Source: Stagnihabitans sp038231775
Lineage (GTDB): Bacteria; Pseudomonadota; Alphaproteobacteria; Rhodobacterales; Rhodobacteraceae
Assembly: GCA_038231775.1 (NCBI GenBank)
Contig: JBBRKS010000164.1
Span: 1-8,727 of the forward strand
Direction of reading: 5' to 3'
Length of the DNA: 8,727 nt
A program made the position numbers and the translations under genes. Of this stretch, positions 1-5,392 are shown in pieces. How positions within the stretch are numbered: position 1 is the stretch's first letter; each line of letters starts with the position of its first letter. Under the pieces are notes generated by a model. The model was not told where the DNA came from. It searched no databases and saw nothing but the letters and a program-made list of their open reading frames with translations.

Positions 1-802
1 CATGGGCATCCACGCGCCCGGCCACCGTGACATTCGCGCCGCCGCCCGCGCGATGCACCATGTCTTGCTGGCGCATGGGACGGCGGTCGAACGGCTGCGC
101 GGCATGGGACAGAAAAACCTTGGCATCGTGCTGAACTTTGACCACACCGACCCGGCCTCGACCAAGCCTGAGGATATCGCCGCCGCCGACCGCTGGGACG
201 GCATCTTCAACCGCTGGTTCATCGAAGGCATCACCGCCAAGACCTATCCTGACGCCGTGCTGGACGGCCTTGGCCCGCACATGCCCAAAGGGTGGGAAGC
301 GGATATGGAGCTGATCGGGCAAAAACTCGATTGGCTTGGCGTGAATTACTACACGCGCCACACCACCGCACACGCGCCCGGCACGCCGTGGCCCAGCCTG
401 CGCGATGTGCCGGGTGATTTGCCCAAGACCCAGATGGGCTGGGAGATTTATCCAGCCGGTCTGGAAAGCTTTCTGGTCCGGCTAAGCCGGGATTATGTCG
501 GCGACCTGCCGATCTATGTCACCGAAAACGGCATGGCCAACGCGGATGTGGTCGAAGGTGGGCTTGTCACGGATACAGTGCGTGAGGAGTACCTGTTTTC
601 CCACCTTGCCGCGACCAAGCGGGCAATGGATCAGGGGGCCAACGTGAAAGGCTTTTTCTACTGGTCGCTTCTGGACAATTACGAATGGTCAGAGGGGTAT
701 GACAAACGCTTTGGTCTGGTGCATGTCGATTTTGAAACACAAGCTCGCACGCCCAAAGCCTCGTACCACGCCTATGCCCGCGCTTTGGCCCGCAACGATT
801 GA
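1..802 (+). CDS. Beta-glucosidase, glycoside hydrolase family 1 (5'-truncated by the window edge)
   Basis: Retaining GH1 glycosidase, probably cytoplasmic, that hydrolyses beta-glucosides such as cellobiose to glucose. The frame is open from the first base, and about 266 residues are visible of a family length near 440-450. Seen, numbering from the codon at base 2: the HAPG segment at residues 4-7 that follows the catalytic NEP motif in this family, NYYTR at 115-119, the nucleophile motif TENG at 174-177 with Glu175 as nucleophile, and the sugar-binding WSLLDNYEW at 221-229 followed by GYDKRFG. The acid/base Glu of the NEP motif must lie upstream of the window, so catalytic completeness cannot be confirmed here. 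No frameshift is visible and the C-terminus looks complete. The glucokinase gene downstream fits a sugar-use operon. The exact substrate (glucoside, galactoside or other) cannot be read from the sequence. Confidence 0.95.
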   Translation, partial: MGIHAPGHRDIRAAARAMHHVLLAHGTAVERLRGMGQKNLGIVLNFDHTDPASTKPEDIAAADRWDGIFNRWFIEGITAKTYPDAVLDGLGPHMPKGWEADMELIGQKLDWLGVNYYTRHTTAHAPGTPWPSLRDVPGDLPKTQMGWEIYPAGLESFLVRLSRDYVGDLPIYVTENGMANADVVEGGLVTDTVREEYLFSHLAATKRAMDQGANVKGFFYWSLLDNYEWSEGYDKRFGLVHVDFETQARTPKASYHAYARALARND

Positions 803-811
803 AGACGCTCT

Positions 812-837
812 GCGGACCCGGCCGAGGGGCCGTCTGC
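812..837 (+). terminator. Stem-loop after the beta-glucosidase gene, possible terminator
   Basis: Starting 10 bases after the beta-glucosidase stop, bases 812-817 pair with 832-837 (six pairs, one G-U). After a two-base bulge, 820-823 pair with 828-831 around a GAGG loop. The next bases are C-rich, and the only T-rich stretch (TATTT) comes about 20 bases later inside the dispersed repeat. It may stop or slow transcription between the glycosidase and glk, but it is not a classic hairpin plus U-tract. Alternative pairings exist (826-830 with 836-840). Confidence 0.35.
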
Positions 838-850
838 CCCCCGGACCCCC

Positions 851-874
851 CGAGAGTATTTGCGCCTGGATGAA
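851..874 (+). repeat. Dispersed short intergenic repeat, copy A
   Basis: A 24-base stretch that matches bases 6580-6603 at 20 of 24 positions, sharing an identical 11-base end, GCCTGGATGAA. It follows a C-rich run (836-850). I recall similar CCGG-rich, GAGTATTT-type sequences between many genes of Rhodobacteraceae, but this was not searched. Here it lies wholly between genes, unlike copy B, which overlaps a coding sequence. Function is unknown; being mobile or linked to termination are both possible. Confidence 0.55.
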
Positions 875-892
875 TGACACAGAAGTTGAGAT

Positions 893-970
893 GACCTGCA
901 CTTGACCTGACCGCCCGGACCTGACCCATAGCTGATACCCCAAACCTGCTACCCCGAACCTGAAAACGAG
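893..970 (+). repeat. Spaced degenerate ACCTG direct repeats upstream of glk
   Basis: ACCTG begins at 894, 905, 919, 944 and 958, and a one-mismatch copy (AGCTG) begins at 930. The steps are 11, 14, 11, 14 and 14 bases, so the tract can be read as about three 25-base units or a run of 14-base units. It fills the gap just before the glk ribosome binding site. It could be the remains of tandem duplication or a set of sites for a regulator. No regulator is identified and no promoter boxes are convincing. Confidence 0.45.
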
Positions 971-977
971 GCGCCTT

Positions 978-1940
978 ATGACAGCCATCCTTGGCGATAT
1001 CGGCGGCACCAACACCCGCGTCGCTTTGGCCGATGGCAAAGTGGTGCGGGCAAACTCGATCGCCAAATTCTCAAACGCCGGATTTGACAGTCTGGAGCCG
1101 ATCCTGCGGCGCTATCTGGCCGATGCGGGGATTGCATCGGTCGAGGGCGCTTGTGTGGCGGCGGCAGGGCCGGTGAAAAACGGCGTGGCCGAGATGACAA
1201 ACCTGTCCTGGGTGATCGACCATGCCCAACTGACACGGGCGACCGGGGCCACCAAGGTTGCAATTCTGAACGATCTGCAGGCGCAGGGGCAGGCTTTGGG
1301 CCATATCGCGCCGGAATATCTGCGCCCCATCGTGCCCGGGTCAGCAGTGCCGAATTCGTCAATGCTGGTGGTCGGGCTTGGGACCGGCGTGAACGCCGCC
1401 CCGGTGCACAACACGCCGTGGGGCCGCGTCGTGCCACCGTCAGAATGCGGCCATGCCTCGATGCCGATCCGCAATGCGCGCGATCTGGCGCTGGCGCAGT
1501 TCATCGAGACTTACGGCGACCACGCGCACGGCTTTGCCGGGGTCGAGGATGCCTTGGCTGGTCGCGGGATGGAGCGGGTCTATGCCTTTGTCGCCGAGGA
1601 GGCAGGGACCCCCCACGCCCGCACGTCCGCCGAGATCATCGCGCAGTTGACCGCGGGTGAAGCCTTGGCGACCGAAGCGGCGCGCTTGTATGTGCATATC
1701 CTTGGCGCCACCTTGGGCAACCTCGCCTTGACGCACCTGCCTTACGGCGGCATCTTTCTGATCGGCGGGATGGCGCGGGCTTTGACGCCCTATATGGCCG
1801 AAATGGGGTTGGCGCAGGCCCTGACCGACAAGGGCCGCTTCCACGACTTTCTGTCCAGCTTTCCGGTCTGGGTGGTTGAAGATGACTACGCGGCGTTGAC
1901 CGGCTGTGCGGCTTATCTGGCGAATGGCGGGCAGGGCTGA
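978..1940 (+). CDS. glk: Glucokinase
   Basis: ATP-dependent cytoplasmic glucokinase of the bacterial Glk family (hexokinase/actin fold, not the ROK type). It converts glucose to glucose 6-phosphate, here probably feeding the Entner-Doudoroff or pentose phosphate routes. The protein has 320 residues, the normal length for the family. Seen: the N-terminal phosphate-binding GDIGGTNTR at residues 6-14, LND at 97-99 with Asp99 in the place of the catalytic base, GLGTG at 133-137, SECGH at 155-159 whose Glu156 and His159 match the glucose-binding E..H of Escherichia coli Glk, and a late glycine-rich GGIFLIGGMA segment. The motifs depart slightly from the usual GPGTG and EGGH. ATG 978 is preceded by GAGG at 968-971, six bases away. 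It lies 175 bases after the beta-glucosidase on the same strand, fitting use of the glucose released by that enzyme. Confidence 0.95.
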   Translation: MTAILGDIGGTNTRVALADGKVVRANSIAKFSNAGFDSLEPILRRYLADAGIASVEGACVAAAGPVKNGVAEMTNLSWVIDHAQLTRATGATKVAILNDLQAQGQALGHIAPEYLRPIVPGSAVPNSSMLVVGLGTGVNAAPVHNTPWGRVVPPSECGHASMPIRNARDLALAQFIETYGDHAHGFAGVEDALAGRGMERVYAFVAEEAGTPHARTSAEIIAQLTAGEALATEAARLYVHILGATLGNLALTHLPYGGIFLIGGMARALTPYMAEMGLAQALTDKGRFHDFLSSFPVWVVEDDYAALTGCAAYLANGGQG

Positions 1941-1943
1941 CGT

Positions 1944-1978
1944 TTTGGCGCGCTATTTTGCTGGCCGGGCGTGCCAAA
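1944..1978 (+). terminator. Stem-loop right after glk, possible terminator or 3' end element
   Basis: Bases 1944-1953 (TTTGGCGCGC) pair with 1969-1978 (GCGTGCCAAA) over ten base pairs, one of them G-U, around a 15-base loop. The stem starts three bases after the glk stop. It sits between convergent genes, where a terminator is expected, but no T-tract follows on either strand. It may mark a transcript 3' end made by processing or Rho rather than a classic intrinsic terminator. A weaker five-pair hairpin lies at 1986-2000. Confidence 0.4.
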
Positions 1979-2034
1979 GCGGTGCGCCCGCAGACCGGGC
2001 TACGGATACCCGTGCGGCGGGCGGCTGAAACCCG

Positions 2035-2697
2035 CTAGCGCGGCAGGGTCTTTTTCAAAAACGCCAGAGTCGCCTCCAACCCATCCTGTGCGATGCCGTG
2101 GCCTGACCCCTCCATCACATGGCCATAGGTGTCAAACCCCGCGGCAAACAGCGCATTGCAGGCGGCGGTCATTTCGGGAAACGGCACGACGGCATCCTCG
2201 TCTCCGTGCATCACCAACACCGGCGGGCGCGAGACGGTTTCGCCGATCAGACGTTCGGGTTGCAACAACTGGCCAGAGATCGCCACCACCCCGGCCATCA
2301 CGCTTTTCCGGCGCGGTGCGACATGCAGGCTTAGCATCGCCCCTTGCGAAAAGCCCACTAACGCCAGCGCCTCTGGCCCCAGCTTTTCATAGGCCAGCCG
2401 CTGATCCAGAAAATCGTTCAGATCATCAGTAGACCGTTGCAGCCCAGCTTGTGCTTGCGCCACCGTTGACCCGTCAAAGCGCGGAATGGCGAACCATTGC
2501 AACCCGTAGGGCGCGCCGGGAATACGCTCGGCCGCATCGGGGGCGACAAAGGACGTGTCGGGCAGATGCGGGGCCAGCGCATCGGCAAGGCCCAACAGGT
2601 CCGCCCCGTCAGCCCCATAGCCGTGCACAAACACCACCAGACTTTTGGGGCTGCCAGAACGTGCCGCTTTGCGGCCGAATCGAAGAGTTCGTGTCAC
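2035..2697 (-). CDS. Alpha/beta hydrolase, carboxylesterase/phospholipase family
   Basis: A 220-residue serine hydrolase of the carboxylesterase/phospholipase (abhydrolase_2) family, the size expected. Members cleave short-chain carboxyl esters or lysophospholipids. No signal peptide or membrane segment is seen, so it is probably cytoplasmic. Seen: the oxyanion-hole segment FVHGYGADG at residues 23-31, the nucleophile elbow GFSQG at 115-119 with Ser117, the acid Asp168 in HGDEDAVVP at 164-172, and His200 in GSGHG at 197-201, giving a complete catalytic triad. The start is GTG at 2697-2695, overlapping the TGA of the glycosylase gene upstream (shared GTGA), with GAGGG seven bases before it; this suggests coupled translation. 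The true substrate cannot be told from sequence. Confidence 0.93.
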   Translation of the reverse strand: MTRTLRFGRKAARSGSPKSLVVFVHGYGADGADLLGLADALAPHLPDTSFVAPDAAERIPGAPYGLQWFAIPRFDGSTVAQAQAGLQRSTDDLNDFLDQRLAYEKLGPEALALVGFSQGAMLSLHVAPRRKSVMAGVVAISGQLLQPERLIGETVSRPPVLVMHGDEDAVVPFPEMTAACNALFAAGFDTYGHVMEGSGHGIAQDGLEATLAFLKKTLPR

Positions 2698-3323
2698 CTG
2701 ATGCCCTCACGCAGCTTTGCCACGCGGTAGTAGGACCAAAGGGCGCGGGCTGCAACTGCGCGCCACGGGCTCCACGCGGCAGCCATCGCCGCCATCGCAC
2801 GGGCCTGCGGGCGTTCGGGCAAGGCATAGGCCAGCCGGGCCGCCTCTTGCAGCGCCAGATCGCCAGAGGGGAACACATCGGCACGCCCCAGCGCGAACAT
2901 GGCGTAAATCTCTGCCGTCCACGGGCCAATGCCGGTCACAGCGGTCAGGGTCGCCAGCACCTGCGCATCCGGGGCCAACCGCAGGGCACTGTAGTCAATC
3001 CCCGACAGCGCCAGCGCCCGGGCATAGCGCGCCTTCTGGCGGCTAAGACCAAGGGCGCGCAAGGTCTCTTCGTCGGTGTCCGCCACCAAAGCGCTATCGG
3101 TCAGACCCGCCCCCTCAAGCCGCGCCCAGATCGCCCGGGCCGAGGCGGTTGACACCTGCTGGCCCACAATCGCATCCAGCAAGGCGGCAAACCCGTCAGC
3201 CGACCGGCGCAGCGGCAAAGGCCCGGTTTGTGACAGGATATCCCGCATCACAGGGTCGTTGGTGGCCAGCCACTCTGCCCCCTCTGCCACGCAATCCGGG
3301 CCCAGGATGATCCGCCCGATCAC
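2694..3323 (-). CDS. DNA-3-methyladenine glycosylase II (AlkA-type, HhH-GPD family)
   Basis: Base-excision repair enzyme that removes alkylated bases such as 3-methyladenine from DNA by cutting the N-glycosidic bond. It has 209 residues from the GTG chosen here. Seen: the conserved AIVGQQVS segment at 51-58, the helix-hairpin-helix signature TGIGPWTA at 130-137, and the catalytic aspartate in FPSGDLAL (Asp155) at the usual distance after the hairpin. There are no FeS-cluster cysteines at the C-terminus, which argues against an endonuclease III type enzyme. It lacks the N-terminal domain of E. coli AlkA, as many short bacterial homologues do. Start is uncertain: GTG 3323-3321 and TTG 3332-3330 are both possible, no ATG exists before the upstream in-frame stop at 3396-3398, and neither candidate has a clear ribosome site. 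The TTG would overlap the inverted repeat at 3332-3350. It is first in a two-gene unit with the hydrolase. Confidence 0.92.
   Translation of the reverse strand: MIGRIILGPDCVAEGAEWLATNDPVMRDILSQTGPLPLRRSADGFAALLDAIVGQQVSTASARAIWARLEGAGLTDSALVADTDEETLRALGLSRQKARYARALALSGIDYSALRLAPDAQVLATLTAVTGIGPWTAEIYAMFALGRADVFPSGDLALQEAARLAYALPERPQARAMAAMAAAWSPWRAVAARALWSYYRVAKLREGIR
2705..2709 (-). promoter_or_regulatory. Ribosome binding site of the hydrolase gene
   Basis: GAGGG on the minus strand, seven bases before GTG 2697-2695. It lies inside the last codons of the upstream glycosylase gene. It supports the GTG start and the 4-base overlap between the two genes. Confidence 0.6.
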
Positions 3324-3331
3324 AGGGGCCA

Positions 3332-3350
3332 AGATTTTCGCAGAAAATCT
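3332..3350. promoter_or_regulatory. Perfect inverted repeat between divergent genes, possible operator
   Basis: AGATTTTC (3332-3339) and GAAAATCT (3343-3350) are exact inverse complements around GCA. It is an AT-rich island in a GC-rich region and lies in the gap of about 80 bases between the divergent glycosylase and transporter genes. Such symmetry suits a dimeric regulator acting on both promoters. No T-run follows on either strand, so it is not an evident terminator. No known regulator is assigned. Confidence 0.4.
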
Positions 3351-3401
3351 GTCGCCCGACCGGGGTTTCGCCCTTGCCCTGCCGCGACCCGTTGCTTACC
3401 G

Positions 3402-4637
3402 ATGCTTCGCATGGAACTCTCCCCCGACATGATGACCAAAGACACTGTGGCCAAGCGCAATGTGCTGGTGCTGGTGGCAGCGCAAGCGATCCTTGGCGCG
3501 CAGATGCCGATGATCTTTATCGTGGCGGGGCTGGCTGGCAAGCAGCTTGCACCGAACGCCTGCCTTGCCACCCTGCCGATCAGCCTGATGGTGATCGGCT
3601 CGATGCTGTCGGCCAACCCGTTGTCGGCCCTTATGGCGCGCTACGGCAGACGCGCAGGCTTTATCGTCGGCACCTGTGGTGGAGCGTTGGGGGGTGGCGT
3701 TGCCGCTTACGGGCTGTCGGTAGCCTCATTCCCGCTGTTCCTGATCGGCGCGTTCCTGTCGGGCATCTACCAATCGAGCCAGGGCTTCTTCCGCTTTGCC
3801 GCCGCCGATACCGCCTCGGATGCGTTCCGGCCCAAGGCGATTTCGTGGGTGCTGGCGGGCGGGCTTTTGTCGGCGGTTGTCGGCCCCGAACTGGTCAAAC
3901 TGACCGCGCAAAGTCTGGCCGTGCCGTTCCTTGGCACCTATATGACCGTGATCGCCCTGAACGCTGTTGGAGTCTTCCTGTTCTTCGGCCTGAACATCCC
4001 CAAACCGATCCGCCGCACCGGGGCTGCCGGAGGCCGCTCGCGGATGGAGCTTTTGCAATCGCCGCGCATTCTGGTCGCGGTGATCGTGGCAACCGTGTCT
4101 TACGCGCTGATGAACCTTGTGATGACCTCGTCCCCGCTTGCCGTGGTGGGCTGCGGCTATCACACGTCAGATGCGGCCAACGTCGTCACGGCCCATGTTC
4201 TGGCCATGTTCATCCCGTCCTTCTTCACCGGCCATGTGATTGCAAGGATCGGCGTTGAAAAGGTCATGGCCATCGGCCTTGTGATCCTTGCCTCTGCCGG
4301 ACTGGTCGCCATGTCGGGCGTACAGCTTGAGAATTTCTTTGGCGCGCTGATCCTTTTGGGCATCGGGTGGAATTTCGGTTTCATCGGGGCCACCACCATG
4401 CTGACCGCGTCCCACACGGTTGAGGAACGCGGCCGCATGCAGGGCCTGAACGACTTTCTGGTGTTCGGCGGCGTCACCCTTGCCAGCTTTTCGTCGGGCG
4501 GCTTGATGAACTGTTCGGGCGGATCGGTGCAGGCGGGCTGGCGGGCGGTCAACATGGCGATGCTGCCGTTTCTGGTGCTGGCCGGGGCCGCGCTGATCTG
4601 GCTGGCCTTGCGCCCGCCGCAGCCCGCAACACCCTGA
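3402..4637 (+). CDS. Major facilitator superfamily transporter
   Basis: An integral inner-membrane protein of up to 411 residues with about twelve hydrophobic segments, as expected of a complete MFS carrier. Seen: a first membrane segment beginning near KRNVLVLVAAQ, a loop with ARYGRR after segment two that matches the tail of MFS motif A, a central soluble loop rich in Arg and Gly (near GAAGGRSR) between the six-helix halves, and a short charged C-terminus. Substrate and direction cannot be told. The sequence does not show the typical Bcr/CflA features seen in the second transporter of the window. Start is uncertain: in-frame ATG codons at 3402, 3411, 3429 and 3432 all lack a clear ribosome site, and the later ones would leave a shorter cytoplasmic tail. 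It is divergent from the glycosylase gene and followed by a terminator-like hairpin. Confidence 0.9.
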   Translation: MLRMELSPDMMTKDTVAKRNVLVLVAAQAILGAQMPMIFIVAGLAGKQLAPNACLATLPISLMVIGSMLSANPLSALMARYGRRAGFIVGTCGGALGGGVAAYGLSVASFPLFLIGAFLSGIYQSSQGFFRFAAADTASDAFRPKAISWVLAGGLLSAVVGPELVKLTAQSLAVPFLGTYMTVIALNAVGVFLFFGLNIPKPIRRTGAAGGRSRMELLQSPRILVAVIVATVSYALMNLVMTSSPLAVVGCGYHTSDAANVVTAHVLAMFIPSFFTGHVIARIGVEKVMAIGLVILASAGLVAMSGVQLENFFGALILLGIGWNFGFIGATTMLTASHTVEERGRMQGLNDFLVFGGVTLASFSSGGLMNCSGGSVQAGWRAVNMAMLPFLVLAGAALIWLALRPPQPATP

Positions 4638-4691
4638 ACCAAACGCAAGGCAAGCGTGCTGTGCCGCACAACGGCTGGCCGAATTAGCGCT

Positions 4692-4734
4692 TGACCCGCC
4701 CGGCCCAGTTGCCGACAGAGGGCGGGTTATTTGT
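4692..4734 (+). terminator. Intrinsic terminator-like hairpin after the first MFS gene
   Basis: ACCCGCCC (4694-4701) pairs exactly with GGGCGGGT (4720-4727); a G-U pair and a T-A pair extend it to ten. The loop is 18 bases and the tail is TTATTTGT. This has the form of a Rho-independent terminator for the transporter gene ending at 4637. The ribosome binding site of the next gene starts two bases after the tail, so it could also act as an attenuator or leader structure for that gene. Confidence 0.65.
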
Positions 4735-4735
4735 C

Positions 4736-4740
4736 AAAGG
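4736..4740 (+). promoter_or_regulatory. Ribosome binding site that sets the FrnE-like gene start
   Basis: AAAGG, seven bases before ATG 4748. It favours this start over an in-frame TTG at 4691, which would add 19 non-conserved residues and place coding sequence inside the terminator-like hairpin. Confidence 0.65.
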
Positions 4741-4747
4741 CCGCGCC

Positions 4748-5392
4748 ATGATCAAACTGGACATCTTTTCCGACCCCGTCTGCCCGTGGTGCTATCTGGG
4801 CAAAGCCAATCTTGAACGCGCGTTAGAGTCGCATCCCGGCCACCAGTTCGAAATCGAATGGCATCCGTTTCAGCTGAACCCGGAAATGCCGCCCGAAGGT
4901 GTGCCAAAGCACGATTATCTTGTGGCGCGTCTGGGCGGTGCCGCCAAGCTGGAACAGGTCCACACCCACTTCAGGGACATGGCAAAACAGGCCGGTGTCC
5001 AGATGGACCCGGACCGCCCGCAACGCATCCCCAACACGCTGAACGCCCACCGCCTGATCCACTGGGCCGGGCTTGAGGGGCGTCAGGCGATGATGGTTTC
5101 AGCCCTGATGCGCGCCTATTGGGTCGAAGGCCGCGATATCGGCGATCTGACCGTGCTGGCCGATCTGTGGGCCGAGGCCGGGTTTGACCGTGACGTGGGC
5201 GCGCGCCTGCTGGCCTCGGACGCCGACCTTGATCTGATTTCCGGACGCGAGGCGCATTCGCGCAAGCGCGGTGTCAACGCCGTGCCGACCTTTCTGATTG
5301 CCAACCAATATGTCCTGTCCGGTGCCCAACCGCCCGAGACATGGGGTCAGGTGATTGACGAACTGGCGGCCAAGGATGTGCAGAATGCCTAA
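4748..5392 (+). CDS. DsbA family oxidoreductase, FrnE-like
   Basis: A thioredoxin-fold protein of 214 residues, the usual length for the FrnE / 2-hydroxychromene-2-carboxylate isomerase-like DsbA subfamily. Members are thiol-disulfide oxidoreductases, sometimes with isomerase activity. No signal peptide precedes the fold, so it is probably cytoplasmic, unlike periplasmic DsbA. Seen: FSDPVCPWCYLG at residues 7-18 with the redox pair Cys12 and Cys15, a helical insert in the middle, and the cis-proline loop GVNAVPTF at 175-182 with Pro180. The ATG start is supported by its ribosome site and by the motif standing at the N-terminus as in homologues. It overlaps the following drug-efflux gene by 8 bases, so both are probably made from one message. 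The client or substrate is unknown. Confidence 0.92.
   Translation: MIKLDIFSDPVCPWCYLGKANLERALESHPGHQFEIEWHPFQLNPEMPPEGVPKHDYLVARLGGAAKLEQVHTHFRDMAKQAGVQMDPDRPQRIPNTLNAHRLIHWAGLEGRQAMMVSALMRAYWVEGRDIGDLTVLADLWAEAGFDRDVGARLLASDADLDLISGREAHSRKRGVNAVPTFLIANQYVLSGAQPPETWGQVIDELAAKDVQNA
5372..5376 (+). promoter_or_regulatory. Ribosome binding site that sets the Bcr/CflA gene start
   Basis: AAGGA, eight bases before ATG 5385 and inside the last codons of the FrnE-like gene. It favours ATG 5385 over an in-frame TTG at 5355 and supports translation from the overlapping junction. Confidence 0.65.

Noticed and set aside
902..931. TTGACC at 902-907 as the -35 box of a glk promoter
   Set aside because: No acceptable -10 box lies 16-18 bases downstream, and the hexamer is part of the repeated ACCTG pattern, so a promoter call is not supported.
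1151..1660. Open frame of 169 codons inside glk
   Set aside because: A Gly/Arg-rich shadow of the glucokinase frame; it has no motif of its own.
1986..2000. GCCCG / CGGGC hairpin as a terminator between glk and the hydrolase
   Set aside because: Only five pairs, no T-tract, and such short GC stems are frequent by chance in this composition; the longer stem at 1944-1978 is the better candidate.
3374..4258. Open frame of 294 codons on the plus strand overlapping the first MFS gene
   Set aside because: It is a different frame of the transporter gene, rich in Arg, Pro and Cys, without a membrane pattern or domain motif; the 3402 frame reads as a full MFS protein.
4691..4747. TTG 4691 as start of the FrnE-like gene
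   Set aside because: The added 19 residues do not resemble the family, would lie in a terminator-like hairpin, and ATG 4748 has a better placed ribosome site directly before the conserved N-terminus.
5355..5384. TTG 5355 as start of the Bcr/CflA gene
   Set aside because: The ATG at 5385 has AAGGA eight bases upstream and gives the normal N-terminus; the extension would only lengthen the overlap with the upstream gene.
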